Assembly (NCBI RefSeq): GCF_001642795.1
Contig: NZ_LKEH01000019.1
Coordinates: 109,341-156,551, forward strand
Origin: Pseudomonas viridiflava
Lineage (GTDB): Bacteria > Pseudomonadota > Gammaproteobacteria > Pseudomonadales > Pseudomonadaceae
Reading direction: 5' to 3'
Length of the DNA stretch: 47,211 bases
The number at the start of each line of letters is the position of its first letter. The stretch's first letter is position 1. Under the pieces are notes generated by a model. The model worked only from the letters and a program-made list of their open reading frames with translations. It made no database searches and was not told the DNA's origin. Positions 36,293 to 45,179 of the stretch are shown in pieces. The translations under genes and the position numbers were made by a program.

Positions 36293-36754
36293 TCAGTTCT
36301 GCGTAACTGCCAGACGAGCGACGTAGGACAAGTCTGATTTTTCATAAAGACGCCTTGCGACCTGATTGTTTTCCATCACTTTCAGATCGACTGCCGCCTC
36401 GCCACAACGCTTCAGGTGGACGAACAGATAGTGGAGCAACGCTGCGCCAATCCCTCTGTTCCGGTAATCCGGGTACACGGCCAGATCCTTGATGAAGGCG
36501 CTGGTCCAGCAGGTAATCACTCCCACCACGCGATCGCTGTCGATTGCCACAAAACAGCGTGACCGGTCGAACTCCGGGTTGTGCTCGAAAGCGTCGAGCC
36601 AGTCCGGGTGGTGCAGCCACTGCCCGTCTTCCAACAGATGACTCTGCGTCAGAAGGCTGTGAGCCTGAAGACTGTGTCGGGGCGTCAAGGTGACGCAAGT
36701 GACGCCCGGCGGCCAGGGCGCGAGCGGTAGCGCTGCGGTCAGATCCCGACGCAT
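36293..36754 (-). CDS. GNAT family N-acetyltransferase
   Basis: A protein of at least 153 residues with a GNAT fold. The acetyl-CoA binding segment is DLAVYPDYRNRGIGAALLHYL, followed by VDLKVMENNQVARRLYEKSDL and its conserved Tyr near the end. The substrate is unknown. The start is uncertain. The ATG at 36754 has no Shine-Dalgarno sequence, and protein-like sequence (PDDASPDHCWLMRRDL) continues upstream. A CTG at 36820 would overlap the cheV stop in the style of a coupled start, and an ATG at 36862 lies inside cheV. I report the conservative start. It is co-directional with and probably cotranscribed with cheV. Confidence 0.78.
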   Translation of the reverse strand: MRRDLTAALPLAPWPPGVTCVTLTPRHSLQAHSLLTQSHLLEDGQWLHHPDWLDAFEHNPEFDRSRCFVAIDSDRVVGVITCWTSAFIKDLAVYPDYRNRGIGAALLHYLFVHLKRCGEAAVDLKVMENNQVARRLYEKSDLSYVARLAVTQN

Positions 36755-36816
36755 CAGCCAGCAATGGTCTGGCGAGGCATCGTCGGGATCCGGCGCCGTG
36801 GCGGGTGGTCTGTGGA

Positions 36817-37713
36817 TCAGATGCCCTGAGCCACGACCGTGCGGGCGGCCTCGATCAGGCATTTGGTCAGCTCGGGCGAAGAGAACTTGGTCAACACGGC
36901 GTTGGCGCCGGCGATCCTGGCCTTCTCACTGTTCATCGCACTGTCCAGTGACGTGTGCAGCAGGATGTACAGGTCGTTGAAGTCCGGCGTATCGCGCAGG
37001 GTACGGGTCAGGGCGTAACCGTCCATCTCCGACATTTCGATATCGGACACCACGACATTGATCTGCGCTGCCGTGCCTTGCAGCTCCAGCAGGACATCGA
37101 TGGCTTCCTTCGCGCTGCGGGCCGTGTGGCAGTTGATGCCCAGATTGCGCAGCGTGATGATCGACTGCTGCAGGGCGACCTGGCTGTCATCGACCACCAG
37201 AATGCGCGCTTGCGCCAGTACTTCGGCGTCTTCCCTGGCCAGTTCGGTCGACTGCACGACGATCTGTGCGGGGGCGATGCCGTGGATCACTTTTTCGATG
37301 TCCAGCACCTGCACCAGCACGCCGTCGACCTGGGTGACGCCAGTGATGAACGACTTGCTGCTCGAGCCGTAGGGCGGCGGGCGGATATCGGTGGTCAGGC
37401 AGTGCACGATCTTGCTGACCGCCTGCACATGCAGACCTTGCTTGGAACGGCTGACGTCGGTGACGATCAGGCAGCCGCCATCCGGGTCGGCAAGCGGCCG
37501 CTCGCCGATGGCCCGGCTCAGGTCGATGACCGAGAGCGATGAGCCGCGCAGTGTTGCGATGCCTTTGACGTGCGGGTGCGATTCCGGCAGATGAGTCAGG
37601 GCAGGGCAGGGGATGATTTCGCTGACCTTGAGCAGGTTGATCGCCATCAGCTTGCCGCTGCGCAACGTGAAGAGGAGCAGCGAAAGTGAATCTGCTCGGA
37701 CGTTCTTGGACAT
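36817..37713 (-). CDS. cheV: Chemotaxis coupling protein CheV
   Basis: A 298-residue cytoplasmic protein. A CheW-like domain (about 7-150, with LPESHPHVKGIATLRG and the VQVLDIEKV strand) couples receptors to CheA. A receiver domain (about 168-295) has the acidic pair DD at 175-176, phosphoacceptor Asp224 in VVSDIEMSEMDGY, and Lys in VLTKFSSPEL. Phosphorylation probably serves adaptation. The ATG at 37713 follows AGAAGG; an ATG 48 bp upstream starts in the leader and is unlikely. No other chemotaxis genes are in the window, which is common for lone cheV genes. A repeat-bearing gap lies upstream. Confidence 0.93.
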   Translation of the reverse strand: MSKNVRADSLSLLLFTLRSGKLMAINLLKVSEIIPCPALTHLPESHPHVKGIATLRGSSLSVIDLSRAIGERPLADPDGGCLIVTDVSRSKQGLHVQAVSKIVHCLTTDIRPPPYGSSSKSFITGVTQVDGVLVQVLDIEKVIHGIAPAQIVVQSTELAREDAEVLAQARILVVDDSQVALQQSIITLRNLGINCHTARSAKEAIDVLLELQGTAAQINVVVSDIEMSEMDGYALTRTLRDTPDFNDLYILLHTSLDSAMNSEKARIAGANAVLTKFSSPELTKCLIEAARTVVAQGI

Positions 37714-38166
37714 ATGAACCTTCTGGCTATAGGTGTTTCGTCGCCTGGAGGCGACAAACATCTTTCTCTGAGAGGTTATCGACCCGCGTCGGTGTGGCTT
37801 TAGGATTTTTAAAGGATAGCGCTTTGCAGGGTCAAAACCCGAGGTGCGACAAAATACCGCGCCCTTCTATATATAGAAGGGGTGCGACAAACTGACGCAC
37901 GCTTCTATATATAAGGAAGAGATTGGATCGCTGCGCAGAAACCGTCCGCACGGCGCGGCGGCAACGCTGCCTCGCAGGTGCACCACCATCCGGCAGGCAG
38001 ATTCGGCCGTACGGCCGTTGCGCCCTTGAGTTGTCGGGGCCGGCAGATGATTATCGCGTGCGATCCGGGGCGGGCGATTCTACACTGCGCGTCCCATCCT
38101 CAGGTGGCTGAGCATGTCGGGCGTTCGGGCCCTTCAGCCACTTCATCAGTTCAGTAAGGTGTGTGA
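37714..38166. other. Long divergent gap between cheV and dsbB
   Basis: A 453-bp region without a convincing gene. It holds the promoters of cheV and dsbB, the tandem AT-palindrome repeat (37843-37918), and a GC palindrome CGGCCGTACGGCCG at 38004-38017. The only open frame in it (37923-38111) is arginine-rich with no ribosome-binding site and looks non-coding. The mix of an AT-rich block and a GC-rich block is unusual for this genome. Confidence 0.6.
37843..37918. repeat. 38-bp tandem repeat with AT-rich palindrome
   Basis: Two consecutive 38-bp units (37843-37880, 37881-37918) share GGTGCGACAAA at the left and CTTCTATATATA at the right. In the first unit, CCCTTCTATATATAGAAGGG (37862-37881) is a perfect 20-bp palindrome; the second unit keeps its left half. 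It is 130 bp upstream of cheV and about 250 bp upstream of dsbB. It could be a protein-binding array or part of a promoter. I do not recognise it. Confidence 0.8.
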
Positions 38167-38676
38167 ATGAGCGACAACCTGATGTACCTGCGACGCGAGA
38201 AACGCTTTCTGGTCCTGCTGGGGATTATCTGCCTGTCCCTGATCGGCGGTGCCCTGTACATGCAGATCGTGCTGGGCGAAGCGCCATGCCCGCTGTGCAT
38301 CCTGCAGCGCTACGCACTGTTGTTCATCGCGATCTTCGCCTTCATCGGTGCCGCCATGCCTGGCCGTCGCAGCGTGACCCTGTTCGAAGTGCTGGTGATC
38401 CTGGCTGCGCTGGGCGGTATTGCTGCTGCCGGCCGTCACGCCTGGGTGCTGGCCAACCCTGAGGTGAGCTGCGGGATCGATACGTTGCAGCCAATCGTTG
38501 ATGGTCTGCCGCTGGCGGATCTGTTTCCCACGATTTTCCAGGTCGGCGGGTTCTGCTCGACGCCTTATCCGCCAGTACTGGGACTGTCGCTGGCGCAGTG
38601 GGCACTGGCAGCCTTCATTCTGACCGCGGTACTGGTCCCGGTCTGTGTGTTTCGCAATCGGCGTAAACCTTACTGA
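38167..38676 (+). CDS. dsbB: Disulfide bond formation protein DsbB
   Basis: A 169-residue inner-membrane protein that reoxidises periplasmic DsbA and passes electrons to ubiquinone. Four membrane helices are visible. The first cysteine pair is Cys41-Cys44 (PCPLC) in periplasmic loop 1, and the second is Cys102 and Cys130 in loop 2. The quinone-binding region QRYALLF follows the first pair. Length is standard. The ATG at 38167 follows AAGGTGTGTGA. It precedes the cyo operon, whose product oxidises the ubiquinol DsbB makes, but a terminator and a 460-bp gap separate them, so the link is functional at most. Confidence 0.95.
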   Translation: MSDNLMYLRREKRFLVLLGIICLSLIGGALYMQIVLGEAPCPLCILQRYALLFIAIFAFIGAAMPGRRSVTLFEVLVILAALGGIAAAGRHAWVLANPEVSCGIDTLQPIVDGLPLADLFPTIFQVGGFCSTPYPPVLGLSLAQWALAAFILTAVLVPVCVFRNRRKPY

Positions 38677-38699
38677 ATACAAGGGCTTTCATGAAAATG

Positions 38700-38725
38700 G
38701 CCTCGTGAAATCGGGGCTTTTTTTT
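38700..38725 (+). terminator. Rho-independent terminator after dsbB
   Basis: GCCTCG pairs with CGGGGC (one G-U) around a TGAAAT loop at 38700-38717, followed by eight Ts. It lies 23 bp after the dsbB stop and separates dsbB from the cyo operon. Confidence 0.85.
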
Positions 38726-39139
38726 GCACCGTGAAAGCCAATCAGCGGTTATTGTTACCGATATGGAGAATAACTGTTGCAAAATTAGGCATAGTCATTA
38801 AAAATTTACGTATCTACAATCCCCGTCACTTGTCGTCAGGCTTCACTTGACGATCAGCAATTTTGAGGCCTTTTAGCGCCACCTGTGTACCCTGAACAGG
38901 CAGCGCAATGCTTGCCTCCGAGGGCGTACAATGGCCGCTGAAGGCGTCTGCCCTGCACATCGGGCAGTTTCAGCAGCTCAAAATAAGAATCCATAGCTAA
39001 ACCCGGATTTGTCGATACGTCACGTTGGCGTGCTGGCAGGCCCTTGTTCAATTCAAAAAAAATTGCCGGCACTGGCAGGGTGAAGTGTTGGCGGTCGAAA
39101 CCCAACTGCACCGCGCAAGCTGCTTTTAGAGGTCGTGAA
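38726..39139 (+). promoter_or_regulatory. Upstream region of the cyo operon
   Basis: About 410 bp with no supported gene. An AT-rich part (38750-38820, including TTGCAAAATTAGGCATAGTC) is the likely promoter zone. I looked for an ANR/FNR box (TTGAT-N4-ATCAA) and saw none. AATAAGAA at 38982-38989 resembles a Crc/Hfq motif but is 150 nt from the cyoA start, so its relevance is doubtful. AGAGG precedes the cyoA ATG. Confidence 0.5.
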
Positions 39140-40081
39140 ATGAGTAAAAAAAGGTACCCCAGGTTTTTTGGCTTCTTGGCCCTTTTCTGTATGCTTTTGC
39201 TCAGTGGATGCGACGGCGTACCTCTGCTCGATCCGAAAGGGCAGGTGGGTATCGAGCAGCGTAACCTGATCGTTATCGCCACATTGCTGATGCTGATCGT
39301 CGTGATCCCGGTCATTTTGATGACCCTGATCTTCGCCTGGAAGTATCGCGCCACGAACAAGGCTGCCAAGTACACGCCGGACTGGTCGCACTCCACCAAG
39401 ATTGAAATCGCGGTCTGGGGCGTTCCCATGCTGCTGCTGGTGTTCCTGGGCTACTACACTTACGTCTCGACGCACGAGCTGGACCCTTACCGTCCGCTTG
39501 AGTCCGACGTCAAGCCGGTCACCATTCAGGCGGTTTCCGTAGACTGGAAGTGGATTTTCATCTACCCGGACTACAACATCGCGACGGTCAACAAGATCGT
39601 GTTCCCGGCCAACACGCCGATCAATTTCCAGGTCACCTCCGATAGCGTGATGAACTCATTGTTCATTCCGGGTCTGGGCGGCCAGATCTACGCAATGGCG
39701 GGCATGCACACCAAGCTGCACCTGATCGCCAACGAAGTTCACGAATTCAACGGTATCTCCGCCAACTACAGTGGCGCAGGCTTTACCGGCATGAAGTTCA
39801 AGGCCAACTCCGTGAGCCAGGCCGATTTCGACAACTGGATCACAGAAGTCAGGAACTCGCCGAAGAAGCTTGGCCAGACCGAATACGCTGAACTGCTCAA
39901 GCCGAGCGAGCGTAATCCTGTTGAACTGTTTTCTGCGGTCACTCCGAACCTGTTCCAGATCATCATCGACAAGTATGAAGGTATGAATCCAGGCAAGAAG
40001 CTTGTTGCAGGTGAGAAAGAAACCGCCAGTAACGAAGGCGCGGAAAAGAGCAAAAATTCAGCTGCTGGGGCAGAGGAGTAA
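39140..40081 (+). CDS. cyoA: Cytochrome bo3 ubiquinol oxidase subunit II
   Basis: A 313-residue lipoprotein subunit of the proton-pumping ubiquinol oxidase. The lipobox LLLSGC (lipidated Cys24) is followed by two membrane helices (about 42-65 and 85-105) and a periplasmic cupredoxin-like domain that, as in quinol oxidases, lacks the CuA ligands. The VDWKWIFIYPDYNIATVN and VNKIVFPANTPINFQVTS strands are family signatures. The ATG at 39140 follows AGAGG and places the lipobox correctly; an ATG at 39044 would push it too far in. It is the first gene of cyoABCDE. Confidence 0.96.
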   Translation: MSKKRYPRFFGFLALFCMLLLSGCDGVPLLDPKGQVGIEQRNLIVIATLLMLIVVIPVILMTLIFAWKYRATNKAAKYTPDWSHSTKIEIAVWGVPMLLLVFLGYYTYVSTHELDPYRPLESDVKPVTIQAVSVDWKWIFIYPDYNIATVNKIVFPANTPINFQVTSDSVMNSLFIPGLGGQIYAMAGMHTKLHLIANEVHEFNGISANYSGAGFTGMKFKANSVSQADFDNWITEVRNSPKKLGQTEYAELLKPSERNPVELFSAVTPNLFQIIIDKYEGMNPGKKLVAGEKETASNEGAEKSKNSAAGAEE

Positions 40082-40084
40082 ACG

Positions 40085-42097
40085 ATGTTTGGCAAATTAA
40101 GTCTGGAAGCGGTGCCGTTCCACGAGCCGATAGTCATGGTGACACTTGCCATGATCGCGCTCGGCGGCCTCGCGGTTGTCGGGTTGATCACCTATTTCCG
40201 CAAGTGGACCTACTTGTGGTCTGAATGGCTGACGTCCGTCGACCACAAGAAAATCGGCGTGATGTACATCATCGTTGCCATGGTCATGCTGCTGCGCGGC
40301 TTTGCCGACGCAATCATGATGCGTACCCAACTGGCCATGGCCCAGAACGGTGCCGAAGGCTTCCTGCCGCCGGAACACTATGACCAGATCTTCACCGCTC
40401 ACGGTGTGATCATGATCATCTTCATGGCGATGCCGTTCTTCACCGGTCTGATGAACATCGTTCTGCCTCTGCAGATCGGTGCTCGCGACGTTGCCTTCCC
40501 GTTCCTGAACTCCCTGAGCTTCTGGCTGCTGGTTGCCGGCATGCTGCTGATCAACCTGTCTCTGGGTGTCGGTGAGTTCGCCAAGACCGGCTGGGTTGCC
40601 TATCCGCCGCTGTCGGGGCTGCAATACAGTCCTGGCGTGGGTGTTGACTACTACATCTGGGCGCTACAGTTATCCGGGTTAGGTACGACGCTGACGGGGG
40701 TCAACTTCCTCGTGACCGTACTGAAGATGCGTACCCCTGGCATGAAACTGCTGGACATGCCGATCTTCACCTGGACCTGCACCTGGGCAAACATCCTGAT
40801 CGTGGCTTCGTTCCCGATCCTGACGGCTACCCTTGCGTTCCTGACGCTTGACCGCTACCTGGACTTCCACATCTTCACGAACGAAATGGGCGGTAACCCC
40901 ATGATGTACGTGAACCTGTTCTGGGCGTGGGGTCACCCTGAGGTGTACATCCTGATCCTGCCGGCCTTCGGTGTGTTCTCGGAAGTCATCTCCACGTTCT
41001 CCGGCAAGCGTCTGTTCGGCCACAAGTTTATGATCTTCGCCTCCGGTGCGATCTGCGTCCTGGGCTTCATGGTCTGGCTGCACCACTTCTTCACGATGGG
41101 TGCGGGGGCCAACGTCAACGCCTTCTTCGGGCTGGCGACGATGCTCATTGCGATCCCGACGGGGGTGAAGCTATTCAACTGGCTGTTCACCATGTATCAG
41201 GGCCGTCTGCGCTTCACTGCACCGGTACTCTGGACCCTGGGCTTCATGGTCACCTTCTCGATCGGCGGCATGACCGGCGTTCTGTTGGCGATTCCAGGTG
41301 CTGACTTCGTACTGCACAACAGCCTGTTCGTGATCGCTCACTTCCACAACGTCATCATCGGCGGTGCGGTGTTCGGTTACATCGCTGGCTTCGCGTTCTG
41401 GTTCCCTAAAGCGTTCGGTTTCACACTGAACGAGAAGTGGGGCAAGGCAGCGTTCTGGTTCTGGATCGTCGGCTTCTTCGTCGCATTCATGCCGCTGTAC
41501 GCGCTGGGCTTCCTGGGCATGACCCGTCGTCTGAACGCTACCGACATGCCAGAGTGGAACATCTACCTGGACGTCGCGCTGTTCGGCGCCGTGCTCATCG
41601 CATGCGGTATCGCTTCGCAACTGATCCAGCTGTTCGTCAGTATCCGTGACCGTGCCAAGAACCCTGATCTGACCGGTGACCCGTGGAATGGCCACACGCT
41701 GGAATGGTCGACTTCTTCGCCGCCACCGTTCTACAACTTTGCCGAACTGCCGAAGGCAGACGACATCGACGCGTTCACTGACGCCAAGCGTGCAGGCACT
41801 GCCTACAGCGTTCCGGCCAAGTACTCGGCGATTCACATGCCTAACAACACGCCTACCGGCCTGTACATGGGCCTGCTGCTGACCGTATTCGGTTTCGCAT
41901 TCATCTGGCACATCTGGTGGCTGGTTGGCGCAAGCCTGGTCGCGACCATTGCGGTCTTCGTTGCTCACGCTGCACGTGACGACCAGGGCTACATGGTGCC
42001 GGCCGAAGAAGTAGCGCGTATTGAAGGTGAGCATCACAAGGTCCTGGCGGCCAACGGTGCATACACTCCTGTCAAGTCCTCGCTGGAACAGGTTTAA
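40085..42097 (+). CDS. cyoB: Cytochrome bo3 ubiquinol oxidase subunit I
   Basis: A 670-residue heme-copper oxidase core with about 15 membrane helices. It reduces O2 to water and pumps protons. Active-site features are seen: the heme-ligand region [15 protein letters not shown], the CuB and cross-linked Tyr segment [17 protein letters not shown], the CuB histidine pair in [10 protein letters not shown], and [10 protein letters not shown], which carries heme ligands. Length matches CyoB. It lies 3 bp after cyoA and 2 bp before cyoC, so it is tightly coupled. Confidence 0.98.
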   Translation: MFGKLSLEAVPFHEPIVMVTLAMIALGGLAVVGLITYFRKWTYLWSEWLTSVDHKKIGVMYIIVAMVMLLRGFADAIMMRTQLAMAQNGAEGFLPPEHYDQIFTAHGVIMIIFMAMPFFTGLMNIVLPLQIGARDVAFPFLNSLSFWLLVAGMLLINLSLGVGEFAKTGWVAYPPLSGLQYSPGVGVDYYIWALQLSGLGTTLTGVNFLVTVLKMRTPGMKLLDMPIFTWTCTWANILIVASFPILTATLAFLTLDRYLDFHIFTNEMGGNPMMYVNLFWAWGHPEVYILILPAFGVFSEVISTFSGKRLFGHKFMIFASGAICVLGFMVWLHHFFTMGAGANVNAFFGLATMLIAIPTGVKLFNWLFTMYQGRLRFTAPVLWTLGFMVTFSIGGMTGVLLAIPGADFVLHNSLFVIAHFHNVIIGGAVFGYIAGFAFWFPKAFGFTLNEKWGKAAFWFWIVGFFVAFMPLYALGFLGMTRRLNATDMPEWNIYLDVALFGAVLIACGIASQLIQLFVSIRDRAKNPDLTGDPWNGHTLEWSTSSPPPFYNFAELPKADDIDAFTDAKRAGTAYSVPAKYSAIHMPNNTPTGLYMGLLLTVFGFAFIWHIWWLVGASLVATIAVFVAHAARDDQGYMVPAEEVARIEGEHHKVLAANGAYTPVKSSLEQV

Positions 42098-42099
42098 AC

Positions 42100-42732
42100 A
42101 TGTCGAATATTGCAATCAACCCTGGAGCCCACGATCACGGTCACGATCATGATCACGGGCATGACGATCACCACGACAGCGGTGGCATGACGGTTTACGG
42201 CTTCTGGCTGTACCTGATGACCGACTGCGTGTTGTTCGCCTCGTTCTTCGCGGTCTATGCCGTGATGGTCAACAGTGTCGCGGGCGGCCCGTCGGGCCAG
42301 GACATCTTCCTGCTGCCATTCGTGGCCGTGGAAACCGCGTTCCTGCTGGTCAGTAGTATCACTTACGGTTTCGCCATGCTGGCCCTGTACAAGGGCAAGA
42401 AAAGCCAGGTACTGGGCTGGCTGGCGCTGACCTTCCTGTGTGGTGCTGCGTTCATCGGCATGGAAATCTACGAGTTCCATCACCTGATCCACGAAGGTTA
42501 CGGTCCTAGCCGCAGCGGCTTCCTGTCAGCGTTCTTCGCGCTGGTAGGCCTGCACGGCGTGCACGTCACCAGCGGTCTGATCTGGATGACGATCATGATG
42601 ATTCAGGTCCAGAGAAAGGGCCTGACCAACACCAACAAGACGCGCCTGAGCTGCCTGAGTCTGTTTTGGCACTTCCTGGACGTTGTCTGGATCGGCGTGT
42701 TCACTGTTGTCTACCTGATGGGGGCTTTGTAA
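42100..42732 (+). CDS. cyoC: Cytochrome bo3 ubiquinol oxidase subunit III
   Basis: A 210-residue membrane subunit with five helices, stabilising subunit I. Core motifs include [26 protein letters not shown] and the FHHLIHEG and [14 protein letters not shown] segments of subunit III. The N-terminal tail is remarkable: residues 11-26 contain eight His and six Asp with two Gly, a likely metal-binding stretch on the cytoplasmic side by analogy with E. coli topology. I recall shorter His-rich tails in other Pseudomonas CyoC proteins. The ATG is 2 bp after cyoB and the stop overlaps cyoD by 1 bp. Confidence 0.96.
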   Translation: MSNIAINPGAHDHGHDHDHGHDDHHDSGGMTVYGFWLYLMTDCVLFASFFAVYAVMVNSVAGGPSGQDIFLLPFVAVETAFLLVSSITYGFAMLALYKGKKSQVLGWLALTFLCGAAFIGMEIYEFHHLIHEGYGPSRSGFLSAFFALVGLHGVHVTSGLIWMTIMMIQVQRKGLTNTNKTRLSCLSLFWHFLDVVWIGVFTVVYLMGAL

Positions 42733-43064
42733 TGTCGAATTCACATCACCCGGCTGAAGACAATAGCCACGGCTCCGTGAAGTCCTACATCATCGGTTTC
42801 GTACTGTCGATCATCCTGACGGCCATCCCGTTCGCGCTGGTTATGTCTCCTTCGCTGCCGAAGGACATGACGATCGCGATCATCCTGGCGTTCGCAATCA
42901 TTCAGATCCTGGTGCACCTGCATTACTTCCTGCACCTGGACTTCACGAGTGTGCAACGCAACAACGTGATGGCCTTCGCCTTTACCACGATGGTTATCGT
43001 TCTGCTGGTTGGCCTGTCGTTGTGGATCATCTTCAGCATCCACCGCGAAATGATGGCGCATTGA
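42732..43064 (+). CDS. cyoD: Cytochrome bo3 ubiquinol oxidase subunit IV
   Basis: A 110-residue membrane protein with three helices, needed for assembly of the CuB site in E. coli. It has the family segments [20 protein letters not shown] and [16 protein letters not shown], and ends in HREMMAH. The ATG overlaps the cyoC stop by one base (TAATG). A longer frame starting at 42666 lies inside cyoC and is not supported. It is followed 10 bp later by cyoE. Confidence 0.96.
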   Translation: MSNSHHPAEDNSHGSVKSYIIGFVLSIILTAIPFALVMSPSLPKDMTIAIILAFAIIQILVHLHYFLHLDFTSVQRNNVMAFAFTTMVIVLLVGLSLWIIFSIHREMMAH

Positions 43065-43074
43065 GGAATACCAG

Positions 43075-43962
43075 ATGTCACTGAAGCACTTTATCCAAAT
43101 CACCAAGCCGGGGATCATTTTCGGTAACGTGCTTTCGGTGGCAGGTGGCTTTTTTCTGGCTTCCAAGGGGAATATCGACTTCAGCGTGTTTCTGGCTGCA
43201 GTCATCGGTACTTCCCTGGTCGTTGCGTCCGGTTGCGTGTTCAACAACTGCATTGATCGTGACATCGATCAGCGCATGGAACGGACCCGTAACCGGGTCC
43301 TGGTGCAGGGCCTGGTTTCGCTGAAACTGGCCCTGCTCTACGCCACCGTACTCGGTATTGCAGGCGTAAGCCTGCTGTATACCAAGGCCAATCCGCTGGC
43401 TGCACTGTTCGCGGTGATCGGTTTTGTCATCTACGTCGGCTTCTACAGCCTGTACCTGAAACGCAAATCCGTTCACGGCACGCTGGTCGGCAGCCTTTCC
43501 GGGGCGATGCCTCCGGTCATCGGCTACTGCGCAGTGAGCAACAGCTTCGATTTCGCGGCACTCACGCTACTGGTGATGTTCAGCCTGTGGCAGATGCCGC
43601 ACTCGTATGCGATCGCGATCTTCCGTTTCAATGACTATCGTGCGGCGAAGATTCCGGTTCTGCCGGTCAAGCGCGGCATTCTGGTCACCAAGCGCCACAT
43701 CCTGCTCTACATCCTGGCGTTCCTCGTGGCGACCCTGATGTTGACGGTGGGCGGCTACGCAGGTCTGAACTACCTCGCCGTTGCGGCGGGCATGGGCATG
43801 TACTGGTTGTACATGGCATGGAAGGGCTACAAGGCCGTTGACGATACCGTCTGGGCCCGCAAGCTTTTCGTGTTCTCCATCTTCACTATCACTGCGCTGA
43901 GCGTGATGATGTCGGTGGACTTTCAGGTCACCAAAGAGCTTTTGGTCACCTACGCGTTCTGA
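43075..43962 (+). CDS. cyoE: Protoheme IX farnesyltransferase
   Basis: A 295-residue polytopic prenyltransferase converting heme b to heme O, the cofactor of the CyoB oxygen-binding site. The first Asp-rich motif is [18 protein letters not shown] near residues 58-75, and the second loop region is [16 protein letters not shown] near 182-197. About seven to nine helices are predicted. GAGGAA precedes the ATG. It is last in cyoABCDE and followed by a strong terminator. Confidence 0.97.
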   Translation: MSLKHFIQITKPGIIFGNVLSVAGGFFLASKGNIDFSVFLAAVIGTSLVVASGCVFNNCIDRDIDQRMERTRNRVLVQGLVSLKLALLYATVLGIAGVSLLYTKANPLAALFAVIGFVIYVGFYSLYLKRKSVHGTLVGSLSGAMPPVIGYCAVSNSFDFAALTLLVMFSLWQMPHSYAIAIFRFNDYRAAKIPVLPVKRGILVTKRHILLYILAFLVATLMLTVGGYAGLNYLAVAAGMGMYWLYMAWKGYKAVDDTVWARKLFVFSIFTITALSVMMSVDFQVTKELLVTYAF

Positions 43963-43981
43963 CTGATAGCCTGTTTTACGA

Positions 43982-44014
43982 AAAACCCCATTCCATCCGA
44001 ATGGGGTTTTTTTT
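43982..44014 (+). terminator. Rho-independent terminator after cyoE
   Basis: A perfect 12-bp stem AAAACCCCATTC/GAATGGGGTTTT with loop CATCC is followed by more Ts. It lies 20 bp after the cyoE stop. A-runs on the left arm make it bidirectional in principle. Confidence 0.95.
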
Positions 44015-44240
44015 CGCCTGGGTTTCGGGGCGCCTGATGCGCTAACGGGCTCTGAGCTGCGATTTAGACGTATCGCCATGATATGGATCATGCAGTCAGG
44101 CGGTTCAGCGCCTTTGCGAGTGAACAAATGCTCATGGGCTGGCCTTGGAAAAGCGAGTTCACTTGTCGCATCATGTGCGCCTTGTATTCAAACTGTTACG
44201 CAACGCCCTGTATTTCAAAGCCCAAGGCTAGATAATAATT

Positions 44241-45140
44241 ATGGCTGTTACCCCTATGACGTCCTCAACTGTTCAGGACACTGCCCCAAAACCGCTCGTG
44301 TCGATCATCGCCCCCTGCTACAACGCCGAGCGATTTCTGGAAGCTGCCATTCAGAGCATTTTTGCTCAGGATTACGAGAACTTCGAAGTCATCATTGTCG
44401 ACGACGGTTCGACTGATAACAGTATTGCGATGCTGGAGGCGCTACAGAGCCAGTATCCGTTCCAGCTCTATCGCCAGCCGAACCAGGGCGTGAGTGCCGC
44501 GCTCAACCACGGGCTCAAGTACGCCAAGGGTGTCTACGTGTCCACGCCGGATCTGGACGACATCATGCTGCCGTCCTCCATCAGTGTTCGTGCCCGGTAC
44601 CTTAATCAGCACCCGAAAGTGGGCTGTGTCGGCGCGCTCATCAGCTACATGGATTGCGACGGCAATGAAACCAAGTGCCAGTCCCGCAATTACATCGAAC
44701 GTCTTGGATTTGACGACGTGCTGCGCGGCGCCGTGGTCGTAGGGGCTCCGGTCGCGCTGTACCGCATGCAGGCCATTCGTGACGCGAACGGTTATGACCC
44801 CGAGATCAAGGTTCAGGATTTTCAGATGACCCTGAGAATCGCGTTTCAGGGCTACGAAATTCACGTCATCCCGGTAGTGGTGACGCGTTACCGCCGTCAC
44901 CCCAACAACCTGTCGCGAAAATACAAGGTGTTGCTCGAGGCTGATCTCAAGACCATCGAGCCTTACCGCGATCATCCCGGTTATCAGAAAGGCCGAACCT
45001 TCATCGTCAACAAGGCCCTCAAATACGCCTCGGTTTCAGACAAGCGATACGCCTGGAAACTGCTTTGCTCTATTCCGTTGAGGCATGTGGACCGCACCAC
45101 CTGGCGTCGCTGCAAGCGCCTGCTGCTGAGCTATCGGTAG
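44241..45140 (+). CDS. Family 2 glycosyltransferase
   Basis: A 299-residue inverting glycosyltransferase with a GT-A fold. The nucleotide-sugar binding segment VSIIAPCYNAERFLEAAIQSI is at residues 20-40, the IIVDDGSTDNS loop near 51-61, and the metal-binding DxD-like DLDD at 104-107. A C-terminal basic region (WRRCKRLLLSYR) may contact the membrane. Donor and acceptor are unknown. The ATG at 44241 lacks a clear ribosome-binding site, and an ATG five codons later is possible. It is followed by a hexapeptide acetyltransferase, suggesting a small surface-glycan modification unit, but no other polysaccharide genes are adjacent. Confidence 0.9.
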   Translation: MAVTPMTSSTVQDTAPKPLVSIIAPCYNAERFLEAAIQSIFAQDYENFEVIIVDDGSTDNSIAMLEALQSQYPFQLYRQPNQGVSAALNHGLKYAKGVYVSTPDLDDIMLPSSISVRARYLNQHPKVGCVGALISYMDCDGNETKCQSRNYIERLGFDDVLRGAVVVGAPVALYRMQAIRDANGYDPEIKVQDFQMTLRIAFQGYEIHVIPVVVTRYRRHPNNLSRKYKVLLEADLKTIEPYRDHPGYQKGRTFIVNKALKYASVSDKRYAWKLLCSIPLRHVDRTTWRRCKRLLLSYR

Positions 45141-45179
45141 GTAGCCAGACCTCTCGCAACCCATTGATCCAGAGTGCTC

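Noticed and set aside
37923..38111. Possible 62-codon gene upstream of dsbB
   Set aside because: It has no ribosome-binding site, arginine-rich random-looking composition, and lies over a GC palindrome.
38726..39139. ANR/FNR box before the cyo operon
   Set aside because: TTGACGATCAG is present but lacks the TTGAT-N4-ATCAA spacing.
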